Assembly (NCBI RefSeq): GCF_022533585.1
Contig: NZ_CP092827.1
Span: 5,426,001 to 5,490,000 of the forward strand
From: Pseudomonas sp. LS.1a
GTDB taxonomy: Bacteria; Pseudomonadota; Gammaproteobacteria; Pseudomonadales; Pseudomonadaceae
DNA length: 64,000 bases
Direction of reading: 5' to 3'
Positions 19,276-29,592 of this stretch are shown one piece after another. The notes under the pieces were generated by a model that was not told the origin of the DNA, did no database searches, and worked only from the letters and a program-made list of their open reading frames with translations. The first letter of the stretch is position 1. The number at the start of each line of letters is the position of its first letter. Made by a program: the position numbers and the translations under genes.

Positions 19276-20082
19276 TCAGGCGGGTTTCGCCGTAGGCTTG
19301 CGATTATAAGCCCACCAGATCAGGCCAAGGCCAGCCAGGATCATCGGTACGCACAGAATCTGACCCATGGTCAGCCAGCCCCAGGCCAGGTAGCCAAGCT
19401 GGGCATCAGGTACGCGGACGAATTCGACGATGAAGCGGAAGATGCCGTAGAACAGCGCGAACATGCCGGATACCGCCATGGTCGGCCGCGGCTTGCGCGA
19501 GAACGCCCAGAGGATCAGGAACAGCGCCACACCTTCAAGCGCGAACTGGTAAAGCTGCGACGGGTGACGCGGCAACTGCGCCGGGTCGCTGAACGGCGGG
19601 AAGACCATCGCCCATGGCACGTCGGTGGCCTTGCCCCACAGCTCGGCGTTGATGAAGTTGCCGATGCGCCCGGCCCCCAGGCCGATCGGCACCAGTGGGG
19701 CGACGAAGTCCATCAGCTCGAAGAACGACTTGTTGTTGCGCTTGCCGAACCACAAGGCCGCCAGCATCACGCCGATGAAGCCGCCATGGAACGACATGCC
19801 ACCCTTCCACACCTCGAAGATCAGCGTCGGATTGGCCAGGTACTGGTGCAGGTCATAGAACAGCACGTAGCCCAGGCGACCACCGACGATCACCCCCATC
19901 GACAGCCAGAACACCAGGTCGGAGAGCTTTTCGCGCGTCCAGGTGGGGTCGAAGCGGTTCAGCCGGCGCGAGGCGAGCAGCCAGGCACCGCCGATGCCGA
20001 CCAGGTACATCAGGCCGTACCAATGGATTTTCAGCGGCCCGATGGCCACGGCCACGGGGTCTATCTGCGGGTAAGGCAGCAT
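19276..20082 (-). CDS. lgt: prolipoprotein diacylglyceryl transferase
   Basis: 268 residues with about seven membrane helices. Transfers diacylglycerol from phosphatidylglycerol to the lipobox cysteine of prolipoproteins at the inner membrane. The Lgt signature is present: [19 protein letters not shown] with the catalytic His, and [14 protein letters not shown]. Gene order lgt-thyA is conserved in many gammaproteobacteria. Several lipoproteins encoded in this window (RND adaptors, amino-acid binding protein) would be its substrates. Confidence 0.96.
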   Translation of the reverse strand: MLPYPQIDPVAVAIGPLKIHWYGLMYLVGIGGAWLLASRRLNRFDPTWTREKLSDLVFWLSMGVIVGGRLGYVLFYDLHQYLANPTLIFEVWKGGMSFHGGFIGVMLAALWFGKRNNKSFFELMDFVAPLVPIGLGAGRIGNFINAELWGKATDVPWAMVFPPFSDPAQLPRHPSQLYQFALEGVALFLILWAFSRKPRPTMAVSGMFALFYGIFRFIVEFVRVPDAQLGYLAWGWLTMGQILCVPMILAGLGLIWWAYNRKPTAKPA

Positions 20083-20098
20083 GGAACTTCCTCTCGAT

Positions 20099-20881
20099 TC
20101 AAATCAAAAAGCTGAGGCCGACACAGAACAGCAGGGCTGCGAACAGGCGTTTCAACAAACGTGGCGACAGCTTGTGCGCCAGGCGCGCGCCGAAGCGGGC
20201 GAAAAACATGCTGGTCACGGCAATGCCGACCAGCGCCGGCAGGTACACGTAACCCAGGCTGTGGGCCGGCAGGTGCTCCGCGTGCCAGCCCAGCAGCATG
20301 AAACTCAGGGCACTGGCCACGGCAATCGGCAGACCACAGGCCGAGGACGTGGCCACTGCCTGCTGCATGGGCAGGCTGCGCCAGGTCAGGAACGGCACGG
20401 TCAGTGAGCCGCCGCCGATGCCGAAAATGGCCGAGGCCCAGCCGATCACCCCACCGGCACCAATCAGCGCAGGCTTGCCGGGGATGCCACGACTGGCCTT
20501 GGGCTTGAGGTCCAGGGCCATCTGCGCGGCGATGACCAGGGCGAATACGCCGATGATCTTTTGCAGCAGCGGCCCCTGGATCAGCGAGGCGGTCTTGGCG
20601 CCGACACCGGCCCCAAGCAGGATACCGAGGGTCATCCAGGCGAAGATCGGCCACTGCACCGCGCCCTTGCGCTGGTGCTCGAGCACGGCGTTGATCGAGG
20701 TGAAGACGATGGTTGCCAGCGATGTACCGACTGCCAGGTGGGTCAGCACCGAGGCATCGAAACCCTGCAAGGTGAAGCTGAACACCAGCACCGGCACGAT
20801 GATGATACCGCCGCCCACACCGAACAGCCCGGCCAGCACACCGGCGCAGGCGCCCAACAGCAGATAGAGCACGAATTCCAT
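20099..20881 (-). CDS. TauE/SafE-family sulfite/anion exporter
   Basis: 260 residues with about eight membrane helices. Glycine-rich repeats such as [15 protein letters not shown] near the N-terminus and [13 protein letters not shown] in the second half are the duplicated TauE/SafE motif. The family exports small organic or sulfur anions; the substrate here is unknown. It stops 16 bp before lgt and is probably cotranscribed. The start at 20881 follows a GAAGA-type site and removes a short non-conserved extension. Confidence 0.85.
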   Translation of the reverse strand: MEFVLYLLLGACAGVLAGLFGVGGGIIIVPVLVFSFTLQGFDASVLTHLAVGTSLATIVFTSINAVLEHQRKGAVQWPIFAWMTLGILLGAGVGAKTASLIQGPLLQKIIGVFALVIAAQMALDLKPKASRGIPGKPALIGAGGVIGWASAIFGIGGGSLTVPFLTWRSLPMQQAVATSSACGLPIAVASALSFMLLGWHAEHLPAHSLGYVYLPALVGIAVTSMFFARFGARLAHKLSPRLLKRLFAALLFCVGLSFLI

Positions 20882-21009
20882 TCGTCTTCCCCGAGAAAAC
20901 AATGCGGCATGGTAACGGAAGCCGGGCTCGGGGCTCTAGTGAACTGTGTGTCAGGTTGGATCCGCCCTGCCGGAGTGGGTACAGTGGAAAAAACCCAGAG
21001 GCCCGACCG

Positions 21010-21756
21010 ATGTGCCTGATCGTATTCGCCTGGCGGCCGGGGCATGCCCTGCCGCTGATCGTGGCGGCCAACCGCGATGAGTTCTATGCCCGCCCCACCC
21101 AGGCCCTGGCGGCCTGGGAGGATGCGCCCGGGATCTATGCCGGGCGCGACCTGGAAGCTGGAGGCACCTGGCTGGGCGTGGGCCCGCAGGGGCGGTTCGC
21201 GGCGCTGACCAATATCCGCGACCCGGGGCAGGCGTTGGGCCCGCGTTCGCGGGGTGAACTGGTGGCGGCGTATCTGCAGGGTGCGCTTGGGGTCGAGGCT
21301 TACCTGGACCAGGTGGCCAGCCACAGCAGGCACTATTCGGGGTTCAACCTGCTGGTGGGCGACGGGCGGCAGCTGGGTTACCTGCATGCCCGGGACGCGG
21401 CGCCGCGCCTGCTGGAGGCCGGGGTTTACGGGCTTTCCAATGCCGGGCTGGATACGCCGTGGCCGAAGCTGGTGAAGGCGCGTAGTGGGCTGGAAGGATT
21501 GCTGGAAACGCCGGAGCCGCAGCGCTTGCTGGCGTTACTGGCCGATGCCGAACCGGCGCCGGAGGGCGAGTTACCGGAGACGGGCGTTGGGTTGGCGACC
21601 GAGAAGCTGCTGTCGAGTGTGTTCATTGCCAGCCAGAACTACGGGACGCGGGCGAGTACGGTGCTGATTGTGGATGATCAGGGAAGAAGGCGGCTGGTTG
21701 AGCGCAGTTTCGGGCCCTTTGGTGGGCATTTGGGGGAAGTTGAGTTGCTTGTCTGA
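21010..21756 (+). CDS. NRDE-family protein (transport and Golgi organisation 2 homologue)
   Basis: 248 residues beginning MCLIVFAW. The diagnostic NRDE motif is in IVAANRDEFYARPT, followed by GGTWLGV and FAALTNIRDP. An N-terminal Cys next to Met suggests an Ntn-type fold, but enzyme activity is not established. The start at 21010 is fixed by the conserved MCLI beginning. Divergent from the TauE gene. Confidence 0.85.
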   Translation: MCLIVFAWRPGHALPLIVAANRDEFYARPTQALAAWEDAPGIYAGRDLEAGGTWLGVGPQGRFAALTNIRDPGQALGPRSRGELVAAYLQGALGVEAYLDQVASHSRHYSGFNLLVGDGRQLGYLHARDAAPRLLEAGVYGLSNAGLDTPWPKLVKARSGLEGLLETPEPQRLLALLADAEPAPEGELPETGVGLATEKLLSSVFIASQNYGTRASTVLIVDDQGRRRLVERSFGPFGGHLGEVELLV

Positions 21757-21776
21757 TAATTTGATGTTGCTGGTTC

Positions 21777-21873
21777 CGGCCTCTTCGCGGGTAAACCCGC
21801 TCCCACACGTACTTCGCCGCATCTGAAGGCTGCGCTGTACCTGTGGGAGCGGGTTTACCCGCGAAGAGGCCGG
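21777..21873. repeat. REPIN
   Basis: Inverted REP pair between the convergent NRDE and ptsP genes; arms CCGGCCTCTTCGCGGGTAAA and complement. Confidence 0.92.
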
Positions 21874-21890
21874 AACAGGCCACCTCATAT

Positions 21891-24170
21891 TCAGAGGGTT
21901 TTATTGGCCCCGGGCCCGATCATCCGCGCCAGCCCAAGGTTCTTCAGGGCCAGTTGCAGCGAGCTGTGGATAACCTGCGGGTTGTCATGGCTCAGGGCCT
22001 CGGCCAGCAGTTCCTTGGCCTTGCCCAGGTTGATCTGGCGCAGCATCCACTTCACCTTCGGCAGGTTGGTGGCGTTCATCGACAGGCTGTCGAAGCCCAT
22101 CGCCATCAACAGGATCGCCGCCGCCGGGTCACCGGCCATCTCGCCGCAGATACTCACCGGCTTGCCTTCACCATGGGCATCGCGCACCACCGTGTTCAGC
22201 GCCTGCAACACCGCCGGGTGCAGGTAGTCGTACAGGTCGGCGACCCGCGGGTTGTTGCGGTCCACCGCCAGCAGGTACTGGGTCAGGTCGTTGGAGCCGA
22301 CCGACAGGAAGTCCACCTGCCGCGCCAGCTCCTTGGTCTGGTACACCGCCGCAGGAATTTCCACCATCACGCCAACCGGCGGCATCGGCACATCGGTGCC
22401 TTCGTCACGCACCTCGCCCCAGGCGCGGTGGATCAGGTGCAGCGCCTCTTCCAGCTCGTGGATGCCGGAAATCATCGGCAGCAGGATGCGCAGGTTGTTC
22501 AGCCCCTCGCTGGCCTTGAGCATGGCGCGGGTCTGCACCAGGAAGATTTCCGGGTGGTCGAGGGTGACGCGGATGCCGCGCCAGCCGAGGAACGGGTTTT
22601 CTTCCTTGATCGGGAAGTACGACAGCGACTTGTCGCCGCCGATGTCGAGGGTGCGCATGGTCACTGGCAGCGGGTGGAAGGCCGCCAGCTGCTCGCGGTA
22701 GATGGCCAGCTGCTCCTTCTCGCTGGGGAAGCGCTGGTTGATCATGAACGGCACTTCGGTGCGGTACAGCCCTACCCCTTCGGCACCGCGCTGCTGGGCA
22801 CGGGCCACGTCAGCGAGCAGGCCGGTGTTGACCCACAGCGGCATGCGGTGGCCGTCCGGGGTAACGCACGGCAGTTCGCGCAGGGCATCCAGGCCCTGGG
22901 CCAGCTGGCGCTCCTCCTCGACCACGTCGCTGTACTGCTTGCGCAGCACTTCGCTGGGGTTGGTGAACACCTCGCCCTTGTAGCCGTCGACGATCATCTC
23001 GATGCCGTCGACCTTGGAATACGGCAAATCGACCAGGCCCATCACCGTGGGGATGCCCATGGCGCGCGCCAGGATGGCGACGTGGGAGTTGCCCGAGCCC
23101 AGGACCGAGACCAGGCCGACCAGCTTGCCTTCCGGTACTTCGCCGAGCATCGCCGGGGTCAGCTCTTCACTGACCAGAATGGTGTTGTCGGCATACACCA
23201 GCGACTGTGCGCGGGCTTCCTGCAGGTAGGCCAGCAGGCGCCGGCCAAGGTCCTTGACGTCGGAGGCGCGCTCGCGCAGGTAGTCATCGTCCATCAGCTC
23301 GAAGCGGTTGACGTGCTCGCCCACCACCTGGCGCAGGGCGCCCTGGGCCCACTGGCCGGTCTTGATGACTTCGGTCACCTCACCGCCCAGGGCCGCGTCT
23401 TCAAGCATCATCAGGTACACATCGAACAGTGCACGCTCTTCCGGGCGCAGTTGGGTGGCCAGCTTGGCCGACAACTTGCGCATATCGTCGCGCACACCTT
23501 CGAGGGCGTTCTGGAACAGCTTCAGTTCGGCGTCGATGTCATCGACGGTCTTGTCCGGTACCACTTCCAGGTCAGCCGGCGGCAACATCACCACGGCGCG
23601 CCCCACGGCGGCGCCAGGCGAGCCCGGTACGCCGACGAAGCGCGCTTCCTGGATGCCCTTGCCCTGGCGGCCCAGGCCACGGATCGAGCCGGTGGCCTCG
23701 GCGTGGGCGATAACCCCGGCGAGCTGGGCGCTCATGGTGACCAGGAAGGCTTCTTCGCCCTCGTCGAACTGGCGGCGCTCCTTCTGCTGGATGACCAATA
23801 CCCCGACCACACGGCGGTGGTGGATGATCGGCGCACCGAGGAAGGAGGCGAATTTTTCTTCGCCGGTTTCGGCAAAGTAGCGATAACGCGGGTGGTCGGC
23901 GGCGTTTTCCAGGTTCAGCGGCTCTTCCCGGGTACCGACCAGGCCGACCAGGCCTTCGTTGGGGGCCATGCTGACCTTGCCGATGGAACGCTTGTTCAGG
24001 CCTTCGGTGGCCATCAGCACGAAGCGGTTGGTTTCCGGGTCGAGCAGGTAGACCGAGCAGACCTGACTGCCCATGGCCTCCTTGACACGCAAGACAATGA
24101 TCCCCAACGCCGACTTGAGATCTTTGGCGGAGTTTACTTCCTGGACGATCTTGCGCAGCGTATTGAGCAT
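21891..24170 (-). CDS. ptsP: PTS enzyme I-Ntr (PEP-protein phosphotransferase)
   Basis: 759 residues. An N-terminal GAF domain (about 1-165) is followed by the HPr-binding and phospho-His domain with the phosphorylated His at about residue 363 (SGNSHVAILARAMG). The C-terminal PEP-binding barrel has RTEVPFM, LDIGGDKSLSYF and CGEMAGDP. EI-Ntr starts the nitrogen PTS phosphorelay through NPr to IIA-Ntr, with glutamine sensing by GAF in other species. The gene starts 22 bp downstream of the rppH stop on the same strand, the usual rppH-ptsP arrangement. Confidence 0.96.
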   Translation of the reverse strand: MLNTLRKIVQEVNSAKDLKSALGIIVLRVKEAMGSQVCSVYLLDPETNRFVLMATEGLNKRSIGKVSMAPNEGLVGLVGTREEPLNLENAADHPRYRYFAETGEEKFASFLGAPIIHHRRVVGVLVIQQKERRQFDEGEEAFLVTMSAQLAGVIAHAEATGSIRGLGRQGKGIQEARFVGVPGSPGAAVGRAVVMLPPADLEVVPDKTVDDIDAELKLFQNALEGVRDDMRKLSAKLATQLRPEERALFDVYLMMLEDAALGGEVTEVIKTGQWAQGALRQVVGEHVNRFELMDDDYLRERASDVKDLGRRLLAYLQEARAQSLVYADNTILVSEELTPAMLGEVPEGKLVGLVSVLGSGNSHVAILARAMGIPTVMGLVDLPYSKVDGIEMIVDGYKGEVFTNPSEVLRKQYSDVVEEERQLAQGLDALRELPCVTPDGHRMPLWVNTGLLADVARAQQRGAEGVGLYRTEVPFMINQRFPSEKEQLAIYREQLAAFHPLPVTMRTLDIGGDKSLSYFPIKEENPFLGWRGIRVTLDHPEIFLVQTRAMLKASEGLNNLRILLPMISGIHELEEALHLIHRAWGEVRDEGTDVPMPPVGVMVEIPAAVYQTKELARQVDFLSVGSNDLTQYLLAVDRNNPRVADLYDYLHPAVLQALNTVVRDAHGEGKPVSICGEMAGDPAAAILLMAMGFDSLSMNATNLPKVKWMLRQINLGKAKELLAEALSHDNPQVIHSSLQLALKNLGLARMIGPGANKTL

Positions 24171-24192
24171 GGCTCGGGGTCGAACTCCGTCG

Positions 24193-24672
24193 TCAGTCGC
24201 GCGTCAGCAGACGCGGTGCTAGCTCTTTCAGGGCGCGTCGGTAGACCTCGCGCTTGAATGTCACAACCTGGCCCAGCGGGTACCAATAGCTGACCCAGCG
24301 CCAGCCGTCGAATTCCGGCTTGCCGGTCAGGTCCATCCGCACCCGTTGTTCGTTGCTGACCAGACGCAGCAGGAACCATTTCTGCTTCTGGCCGATGCAC
24401 AGCGGCTGGCTATGCGTACGCACCAGTCGCTGGGGTAAACGATAACGCAACCAGCCACGGGTGCAGGCAAGAATTTCCACATCATCGCGTTCAAGGCCAA
24501 CTTCTTCGTTCAGCTCGCGGTACAGGGCATCTTCCGGCGTCTCGTCAGGGTTGATGCCACCCTGTGGAAACTGCCAGGCATCCTGGTTGATCCGGCGAGC
24601 CCATAGCACCTGCCCGGCATCATTCGTGAGAATGATCCCGACATTGGGGCGAAAACCATCCGGGTCGATCAC
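24193..24672 (-). CDS. rppH: RNA pyrophosphohydrolase
   Basis: 159 residues. Removes pyrophosphate from 5'-triphosphate mRNA ends and so triggers RNase E decay. The Nudix box is [23 protein letters not shown] chose a GTG start at 24672 ([12 protein letters not shown]), which gives the usual [13 protein letters not shown] N-terminus and has GAGG about 9 bases upstream; an ATG at 24744 would add 24 unrelated residues. Upstream of ptsP in one transcription unit. Confidence 0.94.
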   Translation of the reverse strand: MIDPDGFRPNVGIILTNDAGQVLWARRINQDAWQFPQGGINPDETPEDALYRELNEEVGLERDDVEILACTRGWLRYRLPQRLVRTHSQPLCIGQKQKWFLLRLVSNEQRVRMDLTGKPEFDGWRWVSYWYPLGQVVTFKREVYRRALKELAPRLLTRD

Positions 24673-24813
24673 GGCAGCAACCTCGCAAACGCATGTCACC
24701 GCATTGTTCCACAAAGCTTGCGAGCGCAGCAACGCGCCCGCCAAGCTTATGTGCAGCCGCGTGAAAACTCCGTATTCTGCCGGCCTACCCTTTGGCTGAT
24801 GCGAGTGACCTCG

Positions 24814-25469
24814 ATGCGCCTGGCTTTATTCGACCTGGACAATACCCTCCTCGGTGGCGACAGCGACCATGCCTGGGGTGACTACCTTTGCCAGCGCGGC
24901 ATCCTCGACCCGGTTGCCTACAAGCAACGCAACGATGGCTTCTACCAGGACTACCTGAACGGCACCCTGGACCTGCAGGCCTACCTGGCCTTTTCCATGG
25001 AAATCCTTGCAGCAACACCGTTAGCCCGGCTAGACGAGTTGCACCGCGACTTCATGCGCGACTGCATCGAGCCGATCATCCTGCCCAAGGCGCTGACCTT
25101 GCTGCAGCAGCACCGCGAGGCCGGCGACCAGCTGGTGATCATCACCGCCACCAACCGCTTCGTCACCGCACCGATTGCCCGGCGCCTGGGGTTCGCGTGT
25201 TGCTGGCGACCGAATGCGAGACGCGTGATGGCCGCTATACCGGGCGTAGTACCGATATACCGTGTTTCCGTGAAGGCAAGGTGACGCGACTGGAGCGCTG
25301 GATGCTGGAGAACGGCTTTGATCTTGCGGACAGCTACTTCTATAGCGACTCTATGAACGATCTGCCGTTGTTGCAGCGGGTGGCGCATGCGGTAGCGGTG
25401 GATCCCGACCCGAACCTGCGGGCGGAGGCCGAGCAACGTGGGTGGCCGGTGGTTTCGTTGCGAGATTGA
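24814..25469 (+). pseudogene. HAD-IB family phosphatase (SerB-like), frameshifted
   Basis: Residues up to IARRLG are read from ATG 24814 ([22 protein letters not shown], motif [14 protein letters not shown], motif II). The frame then fails at the GGGG run 25188-25191. The continuation [19 protein letters not shown] to [13 protein letters not shown] (motif III/IV) is in the next frame, as if one base were missing. With one added base the protein would be 218 residues, the normal length for this family. It is either a recent pseudogene or a homopolymer sequencing error. ATG 24799 is an alternative start. Confidence 0.85.
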
Positions 25470-25482
25470 GGTTTTCCTGTAG

Positions 25483-25577
25483 CGGCCTCTTCGCGGGTAA
25501 ACCCGCTCCCACAGGTACTGCACAGCCATCAAGCCTTGCACAGGTCCTGTAGGAGCGGGTTTACCCGCGAAGAGGCC
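25483..25577. repeat. REPIN
   Basis: Inverted REP pair between the HAD gene and the convergent DUF2269 gene. Confidence 0.92.
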
Positions 25578-25598
25578 AGCACATACAGCACAAGGCTT

Positions 25599-26024
25599 TC
25601 AGACCGGCTTGGCGCCCATAAGCCCGGCAATGGACAGGAAGCAAACCCCACTGAATACCGCCAGTGCCAGGGTAAAGCGCAACCCCACCACCTCGGCCTT
25701 GCGCAGCCGGTTCAGCCGGATCAGCAGCCACCACACGGCAAACGCGCCCAGCGTATAAATGACACTGGACGCCAGCACCCAGGTCTGTCCCAGCGGCCAG
25801 CCCACCAGATGTACCAGCCACCAGCCGGTGAACGGCATGCTCACCAGGCACAGGCCCATCACCAGCCAGACGAACACCAGCGGGCGACGCAGCAGCTTGG
25901 CGTAAGCCTCGGCATCGCCCTGGCGGCGGGCACGCACGGTCCAGAGCGCCAGGCCCAGGGCGCCCAGCAGCAGGAGCGCGGTGGCGATGATGTGCAGGGT
26001 CTTGAAGGTGGTCAGGTGTTCCAT
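25599..26024 (-). CDS. DUF2269-family membrane protein
   Basis: 141 residues with four hydrophobic helices (TLHIIATALLLLGALGLALW, VFVWLVMGLCLVSMPFTGWWLV, WVLASSVIYTLGAFAVWWLL, FTLALAVFSGVCFLSIAGLM). The pattern of a His in helix 1 and GWW after helix 2 fits DUF2269. No function known. The start at 26024 lies after an AGGA-like site; a longer frame runs into a REP element. Flanked by REPINs on both sides. Confidence 0.78.
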   Translation of the reverse strand: MEHLTTFKTLHIIATALLLLGALGLALWTVRARRQGDAEAYAKLLRRPLVFVWLVMGLCLVSMPFTGWWLVHLVGWPLGQTWVLASSVIYTLGAFAVWWLLIRLNRLRKAEVVGLRFTLALAVFSGVCFLSIAGLMGAKPV

Positions 26025-26058
26025 GTCTCTATTGTCCTTGAGCAGGCCATTTTGCAGT

Positions 26059-26152
26059 GGCTTCTTCGCGGGTGAACCCGCTCCCACAGGTACTGCACTG
26101 ACCTCGAGACTTGTGCAGTACCTGTGGGAGCGGGTTTACCCGCGAAAGGGCC
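26059..26152. repeat. REPIN
   Basis: Inverted REP pair between the DUF2269 gene and the ilvA stop. Confidence 0.92.
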
Positions 26153-26173
26153 ATCAGCCCCAAGCTTAGCCGC

Positions 26174-27688
26174 TCAGCCCAGGAACAGCTTGTAAGCCGG
26201 GTTGTCAGTCTCGTCCCAGTACGGGTAGCCGATCTTCGCCAGCGCCGTCGGCACCAGGTGGCGCTCGTCCTCCGGTACCTGCAACCCGGCCACCACGCGG
26301 CCGTCAGCCGCGCCATGGTTGCGGTAGTGGAACATCGAGATGTTCCAGCGCCCGCCCAGCTTGTTGAGGAAGTTGAACAGCGCCCCCGGCCGCTCGGGGA
26401 ATTCGAAGCGCAGCACCATTTCGTCACTGGCACCAGCCGAATGGCCGCCGACCATGTGGCGAATATGCAGCTTGGCCAGCTCGTTATCGGTCAGGTCGGT
26501 AACCGGGAAGCCCTGATCGGTCAGTTGCTGCACCAGCGCCGCCCGCGGGTCGTTTTCCGGGTGGGTCTGCACGCCGACGAAGATATGCGCCTCGTCGGAG
26601 GTGTGCTTGCGGTAGTTGAACTCGGTGATCTGGCGCTTGCCGATAGCCTCGCAGAAGGCCTTGAAGCTGCCTGGGCGCTCGGGAATGGTCACGGCGATGA
26701 TCGCCTCGCGCTTTTCACCCAGCTCGGCACGCTCGGCCACATGGCGCAGGCGGTCGAAGTTGACGTTGGCACCGGAATCGATGGCCACCAGGGTCTGCCC
26801 GGTGACGCCGTACAACTCGACGTACTTCTTGATGCCCGCCACGCCCAGGGCACCGGCAGGTTCGGTGATCGAGCGGGTATCATCGTAGATATCCTTGATC
26901 GCCGCGCAGATCTCGTCGGTACTGACGGTGACCACTTCATCCACATGAAGGCGGCAGATATCGAAGGTGTGCTGGCCGATCTGCGCCACGGCCACGCCAT
27001 CGGCGAACAGCCCGACCTGCGGCAGCACCACACGCTCACCGGCCGCCATGGCCGCCTGCAGGCAGTTGGAATCGTCCGGCTCGACGCCAATCACCTTGAT
27101 TTCCGGACGCAGGTACTTCACGTAGGCAGCAATGCCGGCGATCAGGCCGCCGCCGCCCACCGGTACGAAGATCGCGTCCAGCTGGCCAGGGTGCTGGCGC
27201 AGGATTTCCATGGCCACCGTGCCCTGCCCGGCGATGGTGTGCGGGTCGTCATAGGGGTGGACGTAGACGAAGCCCTTTTCATCGACCAGTTTCAGCGAAT
27301 AGGCCAGCGCCTCGGGGAACGAGTCGCCATGCAGCACCACCTTGCCGCCCCGCGAACGCACGCCTTCGACCTTGATCTCCGGGGTGGTCTTGGGCATCAC
27401 GATAGTGGCCTTGATGCCCATCTCGCGTGCGGCCAGGGCCAGGCCCTGGGCATGGTTGCCGGCCGAGGCGGTGACCACGCCACGGGCCAGTTCTTCCGGG
27501 GTCAGTTGGGCCAGCTTGTTGTAGGCCCCGCGGATCTTGAACGAGAACACCGGCTGCAAGTCTTCGCGCTTGAGCAGAATCTGGTTGCCCAGGCGCTTGC
27601 TCAGTTGCCCGGCGCTCTGCAGCGGGGTTTCGACCGCAACGTCGTAGACGCGCGAGGTGAGGATCTTCTTGACGTACTGTTCGAGCAT
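26174..27688 (-). CDS. ilvA: threonine dehydratase, biosynthetic
   Basis: 504 residues. Deaminates threonine to 2-oxobutyrate, the first committed step to isoleucine. The PLP lysine is K51 in [12 protein letters not shown], and the phosphate-binding glycines are in [10 protein letters not shown]. Two C-terminal ACT-like regulatory domains (about 325-410 and 420-500) mark the biosynthetic, isoleucine-feedback form rather than the catabolic one. It is divergent from rpiA with a 134-bp gap. Confidence 0.96.
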   Translation of the reverse strand: MLEQYVKKILTSRVYDVAVETPLQSAGQLSKRLGNQILLKREDLQPVFSFKIRGAYNKLAQLTPEELARGVVTASAGNHAQGLALAAREMGIKATIVMPKTTPEIKVEGVRSRGGKVVLHGDSFPEALAYSLKLVDEKGFVYVHPYDDPHTIAGQGTVAMEILRQHPGQLDAIFVPVGGGGLIAGIAAYVKYLRPEIKVIGVEPDDSNCLQAAMAAGERVVLPQVGLFADGVAVAQIGQHTFDICRLHVDEVVTVSTDEICAAIKDIYDDTRSITEPAGALGVAGIKKYVELYGVTGQTLVAIDSGANVNFDRLRHVAERAELGEKREAIIAVTIPERPGSFKAFCEAIGKRQITEFNYRKHTSDEAHIFVGVQTHPENDPRAALVQQLTDQGFPVTDLTDNELAKLHIRHMVGGHSAGASDEMVLRFEFPERPGALFNFLNKLGGRWNISMFHYRNHGAADGRVVAGLQVPEDERHLVPTALAKIGYPYWDETDNPAYKLFLG

Positions 27689-27822
27689 CGGGAAAGCATC
27701 ACTGGGCCGCGGGACAAGGGCTGGGAGTCTACCCCAGCGCTACGTCGGGCGACCACAGCAAAGCCGCCCGAGCCGTTATACTAGGCTCTTTTCAAAACCG
27801 CCCTGCCCCTCTCGGAGCCCGC

Positions 27823-28497
27823 ATGACCCAGGACCAACTCAAACAGGCCGTCGCCCAGGCCGCTGTCGACTTCATTCTGCCCAAGCTGGATGAAAAGAGC
27901 GTCGTCGGCGTCGGTACCGGTTCGACCGCCAACTTCTTCATCGACGCCCTGGCTCAGCACAAGACTGCCTTCGACGGCGCGGTCGCCAGCTCCGAAGCCA
28001 CCGCCCAGCGTCTGAAGGGCCATGGCATCCCGGTCTACGAGCTGAACAGCGTCAGTGAACTGGAGTTCTACGTGGACGGCGCCGACGAGAGCGACGCGCA
28101 CCTGAACCTGATCAAGGGCGGCGGCGCAGCCCTGACCCGCGAGAAGATCGTCGCCGCCGTGGCCAAGACCTTCATCTGCATCGCCGACGCCAGCAAGCTG
28201 GTACCTGTGCTGGGCGCCTTCCCACTGCCGGTCGAAGTGATCCCGATGGCCCGCAGCCACGTGGCTCGCCAGCTGGTCAAGCTGGGCGGCGACCCGGTGT
28301 ACCGTGAGGGTGTGGTGACCGACAACGGCAACGTGATCCTCGATGTGCACAACCTGCAGATCACCAACCCGGTGGAGCTGGAGGCGCAGATCAACGCCAT
28401 CGTTGGCGTGGTGACCAACGGCCTGTTCGCGGCGCGTCCGGCGGATTTGCTGCTGCTGGGTACCGCTGAAGGCGTGAAGAGCCTGAAGGCCGAGTAA
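27823..28497 (+). CDS. rpiA: ribose-5-phosphate isomerase A
   Basis: 224 residues. Interconverts ribose 5-phosphate and ribulose 5-phosphate. Conserved [39 protein letters not shown] (catalytic Asp, Glu and Lys region) and the C-terminal LLLGTAEGV are present. Length typical. A REPIN starts directly after the stop codon. Confidence 0.97.
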   Translation: MTQDQLKQAVAQAAVDFILPKLDEKSVVGVGTGSTANFFIDALAQHKTAFDGAVASSEATAQRLKGHGIPVYELNSVSELEFYVDGADESDAHLNLIKGGGAALTREKIVAAVAKTFICIADASKLVPVLGAFPLPVEVIPMARSHVARQLVKLGGDPVYREGVVTDNGNVILDVHNLQITNPVELEAQINAIVGVVTNGLFAARPADLLLLGTAEGVKSLKAE

Positions 28498-28498
28498 T

Positions 28499-28588
28499 CT
28501 TCTTCGCGGGCACGCCCGCTCCCACAGGAACTGCACGGGGTCTGAAACCTGTGGCGTATGTGGGAGCGGGCATGCCCGCGAATAGGCC
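28499..28588. repeat. REPIN
   Basis: Inverted REP pair with a GCGGGCACGCCCGCTCCCACAG core, immediately after rpiA. Confidence 0.9.
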
Positions 28589-28599
28589 CTCCCAGGCAA

Positions 28600-29502
28600 T
28601 CAATCCGCCGGCTGTTTGAACACATAGAACAGGTTCGGCTCACTGACCAGATAGATGGTCCCCGCCTCATCCATCGCAATCCCCTCCGCCTGCGGCACCG
28701 TCGCCTGCAACCCCTGGAACCCCTTGCGCAACGACAAGGTACTCAGCGGCCGACCCTCCACATCCAGTTCCAGCACCAGCCGCGACTCGTCCGACAGCGC
28801 CAGCAGGTGCCCGCTGCGCTCATCGAACTGCAAGCTCGACAGGTCCCGCACGAACAGCCGCGAATCGCGCTTGCGGTCCTGTACCACATGCACCGCATAG
28901 GGCTGCTCCGGGTTGTCGTGCGGGAAGCCATGCACCTCGTAGATCAGCATCGGGTCACGTTCCTTGGCCACGAACAGGCGCTTGCCCGCCGAATCGTAGG
29001 CCAGCCCCTCGAAGCCCTTGTTGCCATTCAGGCCAATGCCAAGGGTCAGCTGCTCGGCATCGCCGGCATCGAGGAACATCGTGTCGTCCTCCAGGCGCAC
29101 GCGAATCAGCCGCTGCTGACGCTCATCGGTAATCACATAGCTATTGGGCCCGACGTACTCCACGGCTTCCGGGTCGCCGAAGCCGGTCAGCGGTACCCGG
29201 CGCAGGATGCGGCCGTCCAGCGACAGTTCGATCAGTTCCGAGCGGGCATTGGTGACGGTAAACAGGGTCTTGCGGTCCGGGTCGTAGGTCAGCGCCGAAA
29301 TGTCGTCATCCAGCCCCTCGATCGGCTGCGCCTCCACCACCACCCGGTAACGGTCCAGGCCGATGCTCTGCTCGGCTGGCTGCCACCAGGCCTTGAGATT
29401 AAACCAGACACGCTCGAACAGGCGGAACTCCTGCCCGGCCAAGCCGAGCAGGATCAGGCCGATGACGGCCAGAACAGGAAACGGGTGAACAAAACGGCGC
29501 AT
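28600..29502 (-). CDS. SdiA-regulated family beta-propeller protein, copy 1
   Basis: 300 residues. One N-terminal hydrophobic helix (LAVIGLILLGLAG) anchors a probably periplasmic domain. The rest has SdiA-regulated (YjiK-like) repeats: DDDISALTYDPDRKTLF, NKGFEGLAYDSAGKRLF, QATVPQAEGIAMDEAGTIYLVSEPNLFYVF. The family resembles NHL-type propellers. The second copy upstream (29593-30513) is a clear paralogue, so this is a tandem duplication. Function unknown; the name comes from an E. coli regulon and no SdiA/LuxR gene is nearby. Confidence 0.82.
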   Translation of the reverse strand: MRRFVHPFPVLAVIGLILLGLAGQEFRLFERVWFNLKAWWQPAEQSIGLDRYRVVVEAQPIEGLDDDISALTYDPDRKTLFTVTNARSELIELSLDGRILRRVPLTGFGDPEAVEYVGPNSYVITDERQQRLIRVRLEDDTMFLDAGDAEQLTLGIGLNGNKGFEGLAYDSAGKRLFVAKERDPMLIYEVHGFPHDNPEQPYAVHVVQDRKRDSRLFVRDLSSLQFDERSGHLLALSDESRLVLELDVEGRPLSTLSLRKGFQGLQATVPQAEGIAMDEAGTIYLVSEPNLFYVFKQPAD

Positions 29503-29592
29503 GAGGGCAGACTCGACATAGGGGTGGCGAATCTAACCATGAACAACTGAAGTAAAGCTTAATGCCAGCATCCGAAAAATCGGATATTGGGG

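Noticed and set aside
21843..24257. 804-codon open frame on the plus strand opposite ptsP
   Set aside because: His/Gln/Val-rich composition with no motif; antisense shadow of the high-GC ptsP gene.
26111..27784. 557-codon plus-strand frame opposite ilvA
   Set aside because: Shadow frame of ilvA with REP-derived N-terminus.
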